Assembly (NCBI RefSeq): GCF_039614715.1 | Contig: NZ_CP154857.1 | Coordinates: 1,054,001-1,118,000, forward strand | Length of the DNA: 64,000 bases | Reading direction: 5' to 3' | From: Microbacterium sp. AZCO | GTDB taxonomy: Bacteria > Actinomycetota > Actinomycetes > Actinomycetales > Microbacteriaceae | Shown: piece after piece, positions 47,843 through 57,019 of the stretch | How the letters are laid out: each line of letters begins with the position of its first letter | How positions within the stretch are numbered: position 1 is the first letter of the stretch | Notes under the pieces: model-generated | What the model saw: only the letters and a program-made list of their open reading frames with translations | Database searches by the model: none | What the model was told of the DNA's origin: nothing | Translations under genes and position numbers: made by a program

Positions 47843-50482
47843 TCAGTGCGCCGCTTCGTTCCAATCGCCGCCGCGCCCGATCTGCACGTCGAGAGGGACC
47901 GACAGGCGGGCGGCGTCGCCCATGCGCTCTCGCACGACGCGCTCCGCGGCATCCCACTCCCCCTCGGCCACCTCGACCACGAGCTCGTCGTGGATCTGCA
48001 TCAGGACGCGCGACTGCAGCCCCTCGGCACGGAAGTCGTCGTGGATGTGGAAGAGGGCGATCTTCATGATGTCGGCCGCACTGCCCTGGATCGGCGCGTT
48101 GAGGGCAGCACGCTCGGCGTTCTCGCGCAGCACGCGGTTGGGGCTCGCGAGGTCGGGGAAGGGCCGGCGGCGCCCGAAGATCGTCTCGGTGTAGCCATCG
48201 ATGCGGGCCTGCTCGACGGACGAGCGCAGGTAGTCGCGCACCGCGCCGAAGCGCGCGAAGTACTCCATCATGAGCTGCTTCGCCTCGGACTGCTCGATGC
48301 GCAGCTGCTTCGAGAGACCGAAGGCGGAGAGGCCGTAGACGAGGCCGTACGACATCGCCTTGACCTTGGTGCGCATCTGCGCCGTGACCTCTTCCGGGGC
48401 GACGCCGAAGACGCGCGCGCCGACGAAGCGATGGAGGTCCTCGCCCGAGTTGAACGCCTCGATGAGCCCCGGGTCTTCGGACAGGTGCGCCATGATGCGC
48501 ATTTCGATCTGCGAGTAGTCGGCCGTGAGCAGCGTCTCGTGACCCGCGCCGACCTCGAAGGCCGAGCGGATGCGGCGGCTCTCCTCCGTGCGCACCGGGA
48601 TGTTCTGCAGGTTGGGGTCGGTGCTCGAGAGGCGGCCCGTCTGACTGCCGGTCTGCAGATAGGTCGTGCGCACGCGGCCGTCCTCGGCGATCGCGACGTC
48701 GAGGGACTCGATGATCTGACGGAGCTTCGTCGCCTCGCGGTGCTGCAGCAGCAGGTCGAGGAAGGGGTGCGGGTTGGTCTCCTGCAGGTCGGCGAGCACC
48801 GCGGCATCCGTCGAGTAGCCCGTCTTCGTCTTGCGGGTCTTCGGGAGCTGCAGCTCGTCGAACAGCACCTCCTGCAGCTGCTTCGGAGAGCCGAGGTTGA
48901 CCTCGCGCCCGATGGCGGCGTACGCCTCCTGCGCGATCGCGTCGGCGCGCTCGCCCAGCTCGCCGGAGAACTGCGACAGCTTCGCGTGCGACACGGCGAC
49001 GCCCGCGAGCTCCATGTCGGCGAGCGTCTGCAACGTCGGCAGCTCGATGTCGGTCAGCACCGCCGAGACCGACTCGGCCATCTCTGCGCGCAGCGCCTCG
49101 GCCACGCGCAGGGTGTACCAGGACAGCTGGCCCGGCGTCGCCCCCTCGGTCTCGGGGACGAGCTGCGCGGGGTCGGACTCGGGCAGCTTCTCGTCGAGGT
49201 AGCGGTCGACGAGATCGGCGAGCGACTTGTCGGGGAAGCTGGGGCGCAGCAGCCAGCCGGCGAGCAGCGTGTCGAACGCGAGCCCACCGAGCCGCAGCCC
49301 CGCGCGGGTGAGCGCCTTCACCTGCGGCTTGGCGTCGTTGACGATCTTCGGCGCATCCGAGGCGAGCCAGTCGGTGAGCGCCGCGGCGACCTCGGGCGTC
49401 CAGGCGGCCTCGGCCGCGGCATCCCGTGTCGCGAATCCCACCCTCTGCGGCAGGCCCGCCTCGATCAGGATCGTGACCCCGACCTCGCCCTTCGCCGCCG
49501 CGAGCCAGGCGGGCAGCGCGTCGGGCGCGGGCTCGACGGGGACGGGCATCGGCACGGCGGCGGCCGACGCGACGGCGGCCATCTGCTGTTCGATGCCCGC
49601 GAGCTCTGCGACCCGCGGGATGAGCGTCTTGAACTCGAGGCGAGCGAAGATGTCGCGGACGGCCTGCGCGTCCATGGGCTGCACCTCGAGGTCGGCGGGG
49701 CCGAGCGGCAGTTCGACGTCGCGCAGCAGGCGGTTGAGCGTGCGATTGCGCCGGACCGAGTCGAGGTGCTCGCGCAGGTTGCCCCCGACGACACCGGTAA
49801 CCTTATCGGCGTTCTCGAGCAGACTGTCGAGCGAGCCGAACTGCGTCAGCCACTTGACGGCGGTCTTCTCCCCCACCTTCGGCACGCCGGGCAGGTTGTC
49901 GCTCGTCTCGCCGACGAGCGCCGCGATGTCGGGGTACTGCTCGGGCGGCACGCCGTAGCGGTCGATGACCGCCTGGCGGTCGTAGCGCTTGAGCTGCGAG
50001 ACGCCCTGCACGTTGGGGTAGAGCAGCGTGATGTCGTCGTTGACGAGCTGGATCGTGTCGCGATCGCCCGAGCAGACCAGCACCTGGAAGCCCGCCTCCG
50101 CGCCCTGCGTCGCGAGGGTCGCCAGGATGTCGTCGGCCTCGATGTCCTCCTGCTGGAGCACCTGGATGCTCATCGCCGCCAGGCAGTCCTGCAGGAGCGG
50201 GATCTGGCCCTTGAACTCGGACGGCGTCTCGGAGCGATTCGCCTTGTACTCGGCGTACTCGCGCGTGCGGAACGACTGTCGCGACGTGTCGAACGCCACC
50301 GCCAGATGCGTCGGCTTCTCGGCCTTGATGAGGTTGATGAGCATCGAGAGGAACCCGTAGATGCCGTTCGTGTGCTGCCCGTCCTTCGTCGAGAAGTTCT
50401 CGACGGGGAGCGCGTAGAAGGCCCGATATGCGAGCGAATGGCCGTCTACGACGAGGAGGGTAGGCTTTGCGGAGTCCGTCAC
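47843..50482 (-). CDS. polA: DNA polymerase I
   Basis: An 879-residue family A polymerase used in Okazaki fragment maturation and repair. The 5'-nuclease domain starts with LLVVDGHSLAYRAFYAL and runs to about 290. The middle domain lacks the DxE pair of the 3'-5' exonuclease (the strand reads VGVTILIEAG), so proofreading should be absent, as usual for actinobacterial PolA. Polymerase motif A is TADYSQIEMR (about 650), motif B RTKVKAMSYGLVYG (about 710) and motif C QIHDELVVEV (about 830). The GTG start has TAGGCT six bases upstream and is predicted leaderless. Confidence 0.98.
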   Translation of the reverse strand: MTDSAKPTLLVVDGHSLAYRAFYALPVENFSTKDGQHTNGIYGFLSMLINLIKAEKPTHLAVAFDTSRQSFRTREYAEYKANRSETPSEFKGQIPLLQDCLAAMSIQVLQQEDIEADDILATLATQGAEAGFQVLVCSGDRDTIQLVNDDITLLYPNVQGVSQLKRYDRQAVIDRYGVPPEQYPDIAALVGETSDNLPGVPKVGEKTAVKWLTQFGSLDSLLENADKVTGVVGGNLREHLDSVRRNRTLNRLLRDVELPLGPADLEVQPMDAQAVRDIFARLEFKTLIPRVAELAGIEQQMAAVASAAAVPMPVPVEPAPDALPAWLAAAKGEVGVTILIEAGLPQRVGFATRDAAAEAAWTPEVAAALTDWLASDAPKIVNDAKPQVKALTRAGLRLGGLAFDTLLAGWLLRPSFPDKSLADLVDRYLDEKLPESDPAQLVPETEGATPGQLSWYTLRVAEALRAEMAESVSAVLTDIELPTLQTLADMELAGVAVSHAKLSQFSGELGERADAIAQEAYAAIGREVNLGSPKQLQEVLFDELQLPKTRKTKTGYSTDAAVLADLQETNPHPFLDLLLQHREATKLRQIIESLDVAIAEDGRVRTTYLQTGSQTGRLSSTDPNLQNIPVRTEESRRIRSAFEVGAGHETLLTADYSQIEMRIMAHLSEDPGLIEAFNSGEDLHRFVGARVFGVAPEEVTAQMRTKVKAMSYGLVYGLSAFGLSKQLRIEQSEAKQLMMEYFARFGAVRDYLRSSVEQARIDGYTETIFGRRRPFPDLASPNRVLRENAERAALNAPIQGSAADIMKIALFHIHDDFRAEGLQSRVLMQIHDELVVEVAEGEWDAAERVVRERMGDAARLSVPLDVQIGRGGDWNEAAH

Positions 50483-50488
50483 CCTGCA

Positions 50489-50494
50489 AGCCTA
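50489..50494 (-). promoter_or_regulatory. Leaderless -10 element of polA
   Basis: TAGGCT on the minus strand ends six bases before the GTG at 50482, with no Shine-Dalgarno. Confidence 0.6.
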
Positions 50495-50577
50495 GTCAGG
50501 GCCTCCGACAGGCATCCGACCCACTGCGCCGCCCTCCGCGCCGGCGCCCGCGCCCGCTCGCGACCCCGAGGAGCACC

Positions 50578-51000
50578 ATGTCCGACGCCGCCTCCGTGAC
50601 CGACGATCGGCTCGAGTGGGCCCGCTCCCGCGGGATCGGCGCGCTCGCCGAGAAGATGGGCTTCGAGTGGATCGAGTTCACCCTCGAGCGTGCCGTCGCT
50701 CGGATGCCCGTCGAGGGAAACACCCAGCCGGTCGGGCTCTTCCACGGCGGGGCGTACGTCGTGCTCGGCGAGTCGCTCGGCTCGATGCACGCGAACCTCC
50801 ACGCCGGGCCCGGCCGTCTCGCCGTCGGCATCGACATCAATGCGACGCACACGCGCTCCGCGACCTCGGGGTTCGTGACCGGGGTCTGCACCCCGATCCA
50901 CCTCGGCCGCAGCCTCACCGTGCACGAGATCGCGGTGACCGACGATCAGGGTCGGCGCTGCTCGACGATCCGCATCACGAACATGATCCGCGACCTGTAG
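50578..51000 (+). CDS. PaaI-type hot-dog acyl-CoA thioesterase
   Basis: A 140-residue hot-dog thioesterase. NTQPVGLFHGGAYVVLGESLGSM contains the conserved His-Gly-Gly and the acidic residue of the PaaI active site, and GIDINATHTRSATSGFVTGV forms the following strands. It hydrolyses an acyl-CoA, often aromatic. The ATG at 50578 follows GAGGAGCACC. It lies between divergent polA and the convergent pdtaR-like gene, an arrangement also seen in other actinobacteria. Confidence 0.93.
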   Translation: MSDAASVTDDRLEWARSRGIGALAEKMGFEWIEFTLERAVARMPVEGNTQPVGLFHGGAYVVLGESLGSMHANLHAGPGRLAVGIDINATHTRSATSGFVTGVCTPIHLGRSLTVHEIAVTDDQGRRCSTIRITNMIRDL

Positions 51001-51015
51001 GCCGGGAAATGAGAG

Positions 51016-51048
51016 ACGGATGCCGCGACCTGCGGCCGCGGCATCCGT
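51016..51048. terminator. Convergent terminator between the thioesterase and ANTAR regulator genes
   Basis: A 12-bp perfect stem, ACGGATGCCGCG at 51016-51027 with 51037-51048, around a nine-base loop. Both arms contain the common word GGATGC/GCATCC. Confidence 0.75.
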
Positions 51049-51063
51049 CGAAGTCTTCGGGGC

Positions 51064-51678
51064 TCAGCCCTTCTTGGGCGCGAGCTGCTCGATGATGGCC
51101 TTGGCGACGTCCTGCATCGTGAGGCGGCGGTCCATCGACGCCTTCTGGATCCAGCGGAACGCCTCGGGCTCGCTCAGGCCCATCTTCTCGTTGAGGAGGC
51201 CCTTCGCGCGGTCGACGAGCTTGCGGGTCTCGAAGCGCTCGACCATGTCGGCGACCTCGGCCTCGAGCGTGATGATCTGGTCGTAGCGGGCCAGCGCGAT
51301 TTCGATCGCCGGCAGCAGGTCGTTCGGCGTGAAGGGCTTCACGACATACGCGAGCGCACCGGCCTCGCTCGCCCGCTCGACGAGCTCCTTCTGGCTGAAC
51401 GCCGTCAGCAGCACGACGGGGGCGATGTGGTTCTTGCTGAGCTTCTCGGCGGCGCTGATGCCGTCGAGCTGCGGCATCTTGACGTCCATGATGACGAGGT
51501 CGGGGCGAAGCTCGGTCGCGAGTGCCACCGCCGTCTCACCGTCACCCGCCTCGCCGACGACGTCGAACCCGTTGTCGCGGAGGATCTCGACGATGTCGAG
51601 CCGGATGAGCGACTCATCTTCGGCCACGACGACGCGACGGGGGGCGGATGCCGAAGCGGTCTGCTCTTGCTCTGTCAC
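51064..51678 (-). CDS. pdtaR: ANTAR-domain response regulator (PdtaR-like)
   Basis: A 204-residue response regulator. The receiver domain (about 14-130) contains VVVAEDESLIRLDIVE with the acidic pair, LVIMDVKMP with the phospho-Asp (about 62) and YVVKPF with the conserved Lys. The C-terminal ANTAR domain (about 140-197, with GLLNEKMGLSEPEAFRWIQK) binds paired RNA hairpins and blocks terminators. Its position near polA and a thioesterase matches M. tuberculosis pdtaR (Rv1626), whose kinase is PdtaS; no such kinase is in this window. A leaderless TAGGAT precedes the GTG by six bases. Confidence 0.9.
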   Translation of the reverse strand: MTEQEQTASASAPRRVVVAEDESLIRLDIVEILRDNGFDVVGEAGDGETAVALATELRPDLVIMDVKMPQLDGISAAEKLSKNHIAPVVLLTAFSQKELVERASEAGALAYVVKPFTPNDLLPAIEIALARYDQIITLEAEVADMVERFETRKLVDRAKGLLNEKMGLSEPEAFRWIQKASMDRRLTMQDVAKAIIEQLAPKKG

Positions 51679-51684
51679 CCTTGA

Positions 51685-51690
51685 ATCCTA
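51685..51690 (-). promoter_or_regulatory. Leaderless -10 element of pdtaR
   Basis: TAGGAT on the minus strand ends six bases before the GTG at 51678. Confidence 0.6.
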
Positions 51691-51693
51691 CGG

Positions 51694-51699
51694 TATGGT
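51694..51699 (+). promoter_or_regulatory. Probable -10 element of tRNA-Leu(CAA)
   Basis: TATGGT lies 14 bases before the tRNA 5' end and divergent from the pdtaR -10, so two promoters share 30 bases. Confidence 0.5.
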
Positions 51700-51712
51700 C
51701 AATCGCGGACTC

Positions 51713-51795
51713 GCCGGTGTGGCGGAATGGCAGACGCGCCCGACTCAAACTCGGTTGCCCGCAAGGGCGTGTGGGTTCGACTCCCACCACCGGCA
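51713..51795 (+). tRNA. tRNA-Leu (anticodon CAA)
   Basis: A class II tRNA. Acceptor GCCGGTG pairs with CACCGGC, followed by discriminator A; CCA is not encoded. The anticodon loop CTCAAAC has CAA at 51746-51748, the variable arm is TTGCCCGCAAGGGCGT, and the T-arm is GTGGGTTCGACTCCCAC. It reads UUG codons. Confidence 0.95.
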
Positions 51796-51807
51796 CGAGA
51801 ACTGCAA

Positions 51808-51841
51808 GGGGCGGGATGCCTCGCGCGAGGCATCCCGCCCC
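51808..51841. terminator. Terminator after tRNA-Leu(CAA) and the APC permease
   Basis: A perfect 34-base palindrome: GGGGCGGGATGCCTCGC and its complement, with essentially no loop except the CGCG centre. It sits between the tRNA and the convergent permease gene. Confidence 0.85.
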
Positions 51842-51846
51842 CTCGT

Positions 51847-53391
51847 TCACTCGTCGATCGTCTTGACCGTCGTCGTGTTCGGGTCCGGCAGCGTCGCGAC
51901 CTGCTCGGGCGAACGCAGGTCGACGTCGACCGGTGCCTTGCGGTCGAGCTCGGCCGGGAGCTCGAGCGGCCGCCGCGAGTAGTACACCTTCGCCTTGCGG
52001 AAGAAGAGCGCGAGCGGGATGACGCCGAGCACGATGAGGCCGATGCCGAGCCAGTTCACGATCGGGTCGTTCTGCGGGATCGATGCGAAGAACGCCCATC
52101 CCATGAAGACGGCGCCGGACGCCGGCCACAGTCCGATGAGGATGAAGTTCTTGACGGATCGGAGCAGCACCCGGCGGTACGCGACGACGACGGCGACGCC
52201 GGCCAGGGTGTAGTAGAACGCGATCTGCAGGCCGATCGAGAGGATGGCGTTCTCCATGATGTCGCCGACGCTGCCGAGGAAGTTGGATCCGACGAACAGC
52301 ACGAGCGAGACGCCGAGGATCACGAGCGTCGCGAACGTCGGGGTCTTCCACCGGGGGTGGACGCGTCCGAACCGGGAGGGGATCGTGTGGTCGCGTCCCA
52401 TCGCGAACAGCGTGCGGGTCACCTGGATGAGCGTCGTCTCGAGCGTCGCGATCGTCGAGAGCGCGACCGCGATGATGAGGATCTTGCCGCCCAGACCTGG
52501 CCAGATGACGTCGCCGAGCACCGACAGGATGTTGGCGCTGTTCGACTCGATCTGCTCCTGGGAGAGCATGATGAGCGTCGCGATCGTGAAGATCTCGAAG
52601 AGCACGAACACGATGCCGACGCCGATGAGGCCCGCGGCGCCAGCCGACTTGTGACCGTCCTTGGTCTCCTCGTTGAGGTTGGACGAGACATCCCAGCCCC
52701 AGTAGTAGAAGGCCGCGATGAGGGCTGCGCCGACGAAGACGCCGGGGCCGGTGAGGTGCTGGAAGCCCAGCCAGTCCCACGAGAAGTCCGGGCCGTCGTG
52801 GGAGGTGGTGCCCGCGCGGAAGAGCGCGAGCGCGGCGAAGACGATGAGGATGCCGACCTCGATGCACGACATGATCCACTGCGCGCGAGCGGTGATGCTC
52901 ACGCCGAAGTAGACGCACGCGGCCATGATGACGAACCAGACCGCGCCGATCGTCGTGATGAGCGGCACGTTGTCGGCCTGCGACGGGTCGAACAGCGACA
53001 CCGTCATCGCGCCCGCAGGCAGGGCGCCCGCGACCATGAAGATCGTCGCGGAGATGACGAGCGCCCACCCCGACAGGAAGCCGAGCGCGGGATGGAGCGC
53101 CCGGGCGACCCACGAGTACGCGGCGCCGGCGTTGACATCGGCGCGACCGAGGTACAGGAACGCCCAGGCGATGCCGAGCATCGGGATGCCGCACCACAGG
53201 AGTGCGGCGGGCGCGCCGAGACCGGCCACGCCGACGAGTGTCGCGGTCGTCGCCGCGATCGAATAGGCGGGCGCGCTGCCCGCCACGGCCATCACGATCG
53301 AGCCGGCGGCGCTGACGCCGCCCGACTGCAGACCGTGCCCGCTGGCCTCCCTCTGGTCGTCGGGTGCGACCTGAGAGCTGTTCTGGGTCAT
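51847..53391 (-). CDS. APC-family amino acid / amine permease
   Basis: A 514-residue transporter with about twelve membrane helices. The opening SAAGSIVMAVAGSAPAYSI and GLGAPAALLWCGIPMLGIAWAFLYL carry the Gly-rich unwound helix typical of APC permeases, and the protein ends in a charged cytoplasmic tail. It belongs to the large amino acid/polyamine/organocation family; substrate unknown. The ATG at 53391 follows GGGAGACC; an upstream in-frame start at 53436 would add 15 non-hydrophobic residues. No catabolic genes adjoin it. Confidence 0.9.
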   Translation of the reverse strand: MTQNSSQVAPDDQREASGHGLQSGGVSAAGSIVMAVAGSAPAYSIAATTATLVGVAGLGAPAALLWCGIPMLGIAWAFLYLGRADVNAGAAYSWVARALHPALGFLSGWALVISATIFMVAGALPAGAMTVSLFDPSQADNVPLITTIGAVWFVIMAACVYFGVSITARAQWIMSCIEVGILIVFAALALFRAGTTSHDGPDFSWDWLGFQHLTGPGVFVGAALIAAFYYWGWDVSSNLNEETKDGHKSAGAAGLIGVGIVFVLFEIFTIATLIMLSQEQIESNSANILSVLGDVIWPGLGGKILIIAVALSTIATLETTLIQVTRTLFAMGRDHTIPSRFGRVHPRWKTPTFATLVILGVSLVLFVGSNFLGSVGDIMENAILSIGLQIAFYYTLAGVAVVVAYRRVLLRSVKNFILIGLWPASGAVFMGWAFFASIPQNDPIVNWLGIGLIVLGVIPLALFFRKAKVYYSRRPLELPAELDRKAPVDVDLRSPEQVATLPDPNTTTVKTIDE

Positions 53392-53576
53392 GGGGTCTCC
53401 CTCACTGTCGCCTCCACAGACGACGATCGTCGCCACCGTGGCGACCGGAGGGGACGATACACCTCCTGTGTTTCAGTCCGAAGACTCTCCACAAGGGCAG
53501 GACGATCTGTCCGGAACGCGAGAGCGGCGCGGAGCAATCTGCTCCGCGCCGCTCTTCCCGGCGAAAGGGCTGTGCC

Positions 53577-53954
53577 TTATGCGCCGTAGTACTGGTTGCC
53601 GAGCGCCTTGCTCTTGAGCGCCTCGTACTCGCCCTGCGAGATCGTGCCCGCGTCGAGCAGCGCCTTGGCGCGCGCGATGTCCTCTGCAGGACTGGCGGAG
53701 GCCGCCGGTCGGTAGTCGTCGTACTCGGCCACGGTGCGCGACCGGGACTGGTACTCGCGCTCGGCGATGCCCTTGCCGTTGACGATGACGTAGATGAGGC
53801 CCGTGAGGAACGGCACGAAGACGAGGAGGATGATCCAGAGCGCCTTGATCCACCCGTTCGCCTTGTCGTCGCGGAAGACGTCGCGGATGACGAAGAAGAT
53901 CACGTAGAAGTACGCGATGAAGTAGAAGATCCAGAGGAACCACCAGAAGATCAC
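53577..53954 (-). CDS. PLDc_N and SHOCT domain membrane protein
   Basis: A 125-residue protein. The first helix (FWWFLWIFYFIAYFYVIFFVI) and a second (LWIILLVFVPFLTGLIYVI) match the PLDc_N two-helix domain; the C-terminal 30 residues form a SHOCT motif (DIARAKALLDAGTISQGEYEALKSKAL, in two parts). Such proteins occur widely in actinobacteria, with unknown function, possibly membrane stress. It is after the permease gene start and before the pyruvate kinase gene, separately transcribed. The ATG lacks a strong ribosome-binding site. Confidence 0.88.
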   Translation of the reverse strand: MIFWWFLWIFYFIAYFYVIFFVIRDVFRDDKANGWIKALWIILLVFVPFLTGLIYVIVNGKGIAEREYQSRSRTVAEYDDYRPAASASPAEDIARAKALLDAGTISQGEYEALKSKALGNQYYGA

Positions 53955-53992
53955 GCGCCGTACCGTCCTTTCAGAAGAGTGACCCCAGCATA

Positions 53993-54025
53993 GAGGCCCG
54001 TGTCCCCACGGGGGACACGGGCCTC
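53993..54025 (-). terminator. Terminator after pyruvate kinase
   Basis: A 15-bp stem, 53993-54007 with 54011-54025 (GAGGCCCGTGTCCCC and its complement), with loop ACG. It follows the pyk stop on the minus strand. Confidence 0.85.
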
Positions 54026-54045
54026 ACCTGAGCCGGGTGACGGCT

Positions 54046-55488
54046 CTACTGGCGGTAGATCGGGGCCGCCCCGTGGACGGCGTCTCCCACCTTGTGGACG
54101 CGGATGTCGTTGGTCGACCCGATGATTCCGGGAGGCGATCCGGAGATGACGACGACCTTGTCTCCGACCTTCGCGAGGTCGTTGGAGAGGAGGTAGTCGT
54201 CGACCTGGATGAACATGCGGTCGGTGTGGGGCACGTGCTCGACGAGCGTCGACTGCACGCCCCACGTGAGCGCCATGCGACGACGGATCGCCGGCTCGGG
54301 CGTGAAGGCGATCATGGGTATCTTCGAGCGGATGCGCGACATGCGGCGTGCGGTGTCACCCGACTCGGTGAACAGGCAGAGGTACTTCGCCTCGACGAAG
54401 TCGGCGACCTCGACGGCGGCGAGCGTGATGGCGCCGCCCTGCGTGCGGGGCTTGGCCGTGAGCGGCAGGATGCGCTCGAGGCCGTGCTCCTCGGTCGACT
54501 CGACAATGCGGGCCATCGTCTCGACGACGACGACCGGGTACTTTCCGACGCTCGTCTCGCCCGAGAGCATGACACCGTCGGCGCCGTCGAGGACGGCGTT
54601 GGCGACGTCGGAGGTCTCGGCGCGGGTGGGCACGGGGTTCTCGATCATCGACTCGAGCATCTGCGTCGCGACGATGACGGGCTTCGCCATGCGGCGGCAC
54701 AGCTCGACGGCCCGCTTCTGGACGATCGGCACCGCCTCGAGCGGCAGCTCGACGCCCAGGTCGCCGCGGGCGACCATGATTCCGTCGAAGGCGTCGATGA
54801 TCTCCTCGAGGTTGTCGACGGCCTGCGGCTTCTCGATCTTGGCGATGACGGGGACGTGGCGTCCCTCCTCGGCCATGATCACGTGGACGCGCTGCACGTC
54901 CTTCGCGTCGCGCACGAAGGAGAGCGCGATCAGGTCGGCGCCGATCTGCAGACCCCAGCGGAGGTCGGCCTCGTCCTTCTCCGACAGCGCGGGCACGTTG
55001 ACCGCGACGCCCGGCAGGTTGATGCCCTTGTTGTTGGAGACGGGGCCCGCGACGATCACCTTGGTGGTGACGACGGTGCCGTCGGTCTCGACGACCTGGA
55101 CGCGCACCTTGCCGTCGTCGATCAGCAGGAAGTCGCCGGGCTTGACGTCGTTCGGCAGGCCCTTGAAGGTCGTCGAGACGATCTCCTTGGTGCCGAGGAT
55201 GTCTTCCGTCGTGATCTTGAAGATGTCGCCGACGGCGAGCTCGTGCGGACCGTTCTCGAACTTGCCGAGGCGGATCTTGGGGCCCTGCAGGTCGACGAGG
55301 ATCGCGACGGGGCGTCCGGCGTCCTCAGCCGCCTTGCGGACGTTGGCGAAGTTGTTCTCGTGCACGGAGTAATCGCCGTGACTCAGGTTGAACCGCGCGA
55401 CGTCGACGCCGGCCTCGATGATCGCGCGGACCATCTCGTACGTCGAAGTTGCGGGGCCGAGGGTTGCGACGATCTTGGCGCGTCTCAT
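54046..55488 (-). CDS. pyk: Pyruvate kinase
   Basis: A 480-residue glycolytic enzyme converting phosphoenolpyruvate and ADP to pyruvate and ATP. RRAKIVATLGPATS opens domain A, the Mg2+ and substrate site IMVARGDLGVELP is at about 234-246, and EETSVGKYPV-type and RGGAIT-like segments (TQGGAITLAAVEVADF) belong to the later domains. The ATG at 55488 gives the conserved N-terminus; the reading frame is open further upstream without similarity. It follows gltD by 61 bases and ends at a strong terminator. Confidence 0.97.
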   Translation of the reverse strand: MRRAKIVATLGPATSTYEMVRAIIEAGVDVARFNLSHGDYSVHENNFANVRKAAEDAGRPVAILVDLQGPKIRLGKFENGPHELAVGDIFKITTEDILGTKEIVSTTFKGLPNDVKPGDFLLIDDGKVRVQVVETDGTVVTTKVIVAGPVSNNKGINLPGVAVNVPALSEKDEADLRWGLQIGADLIALSFVRDAKDVQRVHVIMAEEGRHVPVIAKIEKPQAVDNLEEIIDAFDGIMVARGDLGVELPLEAVPIVQKRAVELCRRMAKPVIVATQMLESMIENPVPTRAETSDVANAVLDGADGVMLSGETSVGKYPVVVVETMARIVESTEEHGLERILPLTAKPRTQGGAITLAAVEVADFVEAKYLCLFTESGDTARRMSRIRSKIPMIAFTPEPAIRRRMALTWGVQSTLVEHVPHTDRMFIQVDDYLLSNDLAKVGDKVVVISGSPPGIIGSTNDIRVHKVGDAVHGAAPIYRQ

Positions 55489-55549
55489 CCGTGTATTAGC
55501 TCCGTGGGAGGGATTTGTCGGGAAAGGGTCGGAATCGACCTCCGTCAGC

Positions 55550-57019
55550 CTACGCGGGCTGGAGGCCGATCGCGACATCGGACGCCCGGACGGGCGAGGG
55601 CAGCGAGGTGGTGCCCATCAGGTAGGCGTCGACCTGCGCGGCCGCGGCGCGGCCTTCGGCGATCGCCCAGACGATGAGGGACTGGCCGCGGCCGGCGTCG
55701 CCGGCGACGAAGACTCCGGGCACCGTCGTGACGAAGTCGTCTTCGCGCTCGACGTTGCCGCGCCCCGTGAACTGCGTGCCGAGCTGCTCCTCGAGGAGCG
55801 CGCGCTCGGGGCCGGTGAAGCCCATGGCGATGAGCACGAGGTCGGCCGGGATGTCGCGCTCGGTGCCGCTCTTGGGCACGCGGCGGCCGTCGGCGGCGTA
55901 CTCCGTCTCCGCCACGCGGATCGCGCGCACCTCGCCGGCGTCGTTGCTCACGAACTCGACGGTCGACGCGAGGTAGGACCGCTCGCCGCCCTCTTCGTGC
56001 GCGGACTGCACCTCGAAGAGCGTCGGCGTCATGGGCCACGGCTGGTGCTCGGGGCGCTCGCCCGGCGGGCGGCGGCCGATCGCGAGGTTCGTGACGCTCA
56101 GGGCTCCCTGGCGGTGCGCCGTGCCGATGCAGTCGGCGCCCGTGTCGCCGCCGCCGATGACGACGACGTGCTTCCCCTCGGCCGTGATCTGGTTGGGGAC
56201 CGAGTCCCCCGCCGTCGCCCGGTTGGACTCGACGAGGTACTCCATCGCGAAGTGCACGCCCGCGAGGTCGCGTCCCGGGATGGGGAGGTCGCGCGGCAGC
56301 GTCGCGCCCGTCGCGATCACGACGGCGTCGTACCGCGCGCGCAGGTCGCTCCACGAGAGGTCCTTGCCGATCTCGACGCCGGCGCGGAACTTGGTGCCCT
56401 CGTCCTGCATCTGACGGAGGCGCGACTCGAGGTGCTTCTTCTCCATCTTGAAGTCCGGGATGCCGTAGCGGAGGAGCCCGCCGATGCGGTCATCGCGCTC
56501 GAACACGGCGACGGTGTGGCCGGCGCGCGTCAGCTGCTGCGCGGCGGCGAGGCCGGCGGGGCCGGAGCCGACGACGGCGACGGTCTTGCCGGTCAGACGC
56601 CCCGGGGGCTCGGGCTCGACCCAGCCGTTGCCGAAGGCCTCGTCGATGATCGAGACCTCGATCTGCTTGATCGTGACGGCGGGCTGGTTGATGCCGAGCA
56701 CGCACGCGCTCTCGCACGGCGCGGGGCACAGGCGACCCGTGAACTCCGGGAAGTTGTTCGTCGCGTGCAGGCGCTCGATCGCGGCGCGGCCCTCGCCGCG
56801 CCAGGTGAGGTCGTTCCACTCGGGGATCAGGTTGCCGAGGGGGCAGCCCTTGTGGCAGAACGGCACGCCGCAGTCCATGCAGCGGCCGGCCTGGCGGCGG
56901 AGCACGGCCGAATCGCCCGGCTCGTACACCTCTTTCCAGTCCAGGATGCGGACAGGCACCGGTCGGCGCGGCGGAAGCTCGCGCTCGGTGACCTTCAGAA
57001 AGCCTTTCGGGTCAGCCAC
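55550..57019 (-). CDS. gltD: Glutamate synthase small subunit (NADPH)
   Basis: A 489-residue flavoprotein that passes electrons from NADPH to the large subunit. The N-terminal iron-sulfur region has [17 protein letters not shown] and [12 protein letters not shown], holding Cys for two 4Fe-4S clusters. The FAD site [15 protein letters not shown] and the NADPH site [15 protein letters not shown] follow, and [23 protein letters not shown] is the FAD-binding end. Its ATG overlaps the gltB 3' end by eight bases, so translation is coupled. Together they convert glutamine and 2-oxoglutarate to glutamate. Confidence 0.98.
   Translation of the reverse strand: MADPKGFLKVTERELPPRRPVPVRILDWKEVYEPGDSAVLRRQAGRCMDCGVPFCHKGCPLGNLIPEWNDLTWRGEGRAAIERLHATNNFPEFTGRLCPAPCESACVLGINQPAVTIKQIEVSIIDEAFGNGWVEPEPPGRLTGKTVAVVGSGPAGLAAAQQLTRAGHTVAVFERDDRIGGLLRYGIPDFKMEKKHLESRLRQMQDEGTKFRAGVEIGKDLSWSDLRARYDAVVIATGATLPRDLPIPGRDLAGVHFAMEYLVESNRATAGDSVPNQITAEGKHVVVIGGGDTGADCIGTAHRQGALSVTNLAIGRRPPGERPEHQPWPMTPTLFEVQSAHEEGGERSYLASTVEFVSNDAGEVRAIRVAETEYAADGRRVPKSGTERDIPADLVLIAMGFTGPERALLEEQLGTQFTGRGNVEREDDFVTTVPGVFVAGDAGRGQSLIVWAIAEGRAAAAQVDAYLMGTTSLPSPVRASDVAIGLQPA

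Noticed and set aside
44936..50599. A 1,887-codon open frame on the plus strand
   Set aside because: It is antisense to DUF885 and polA and very rich in Arg, Leu and Glu, as expected of a shadow frame.
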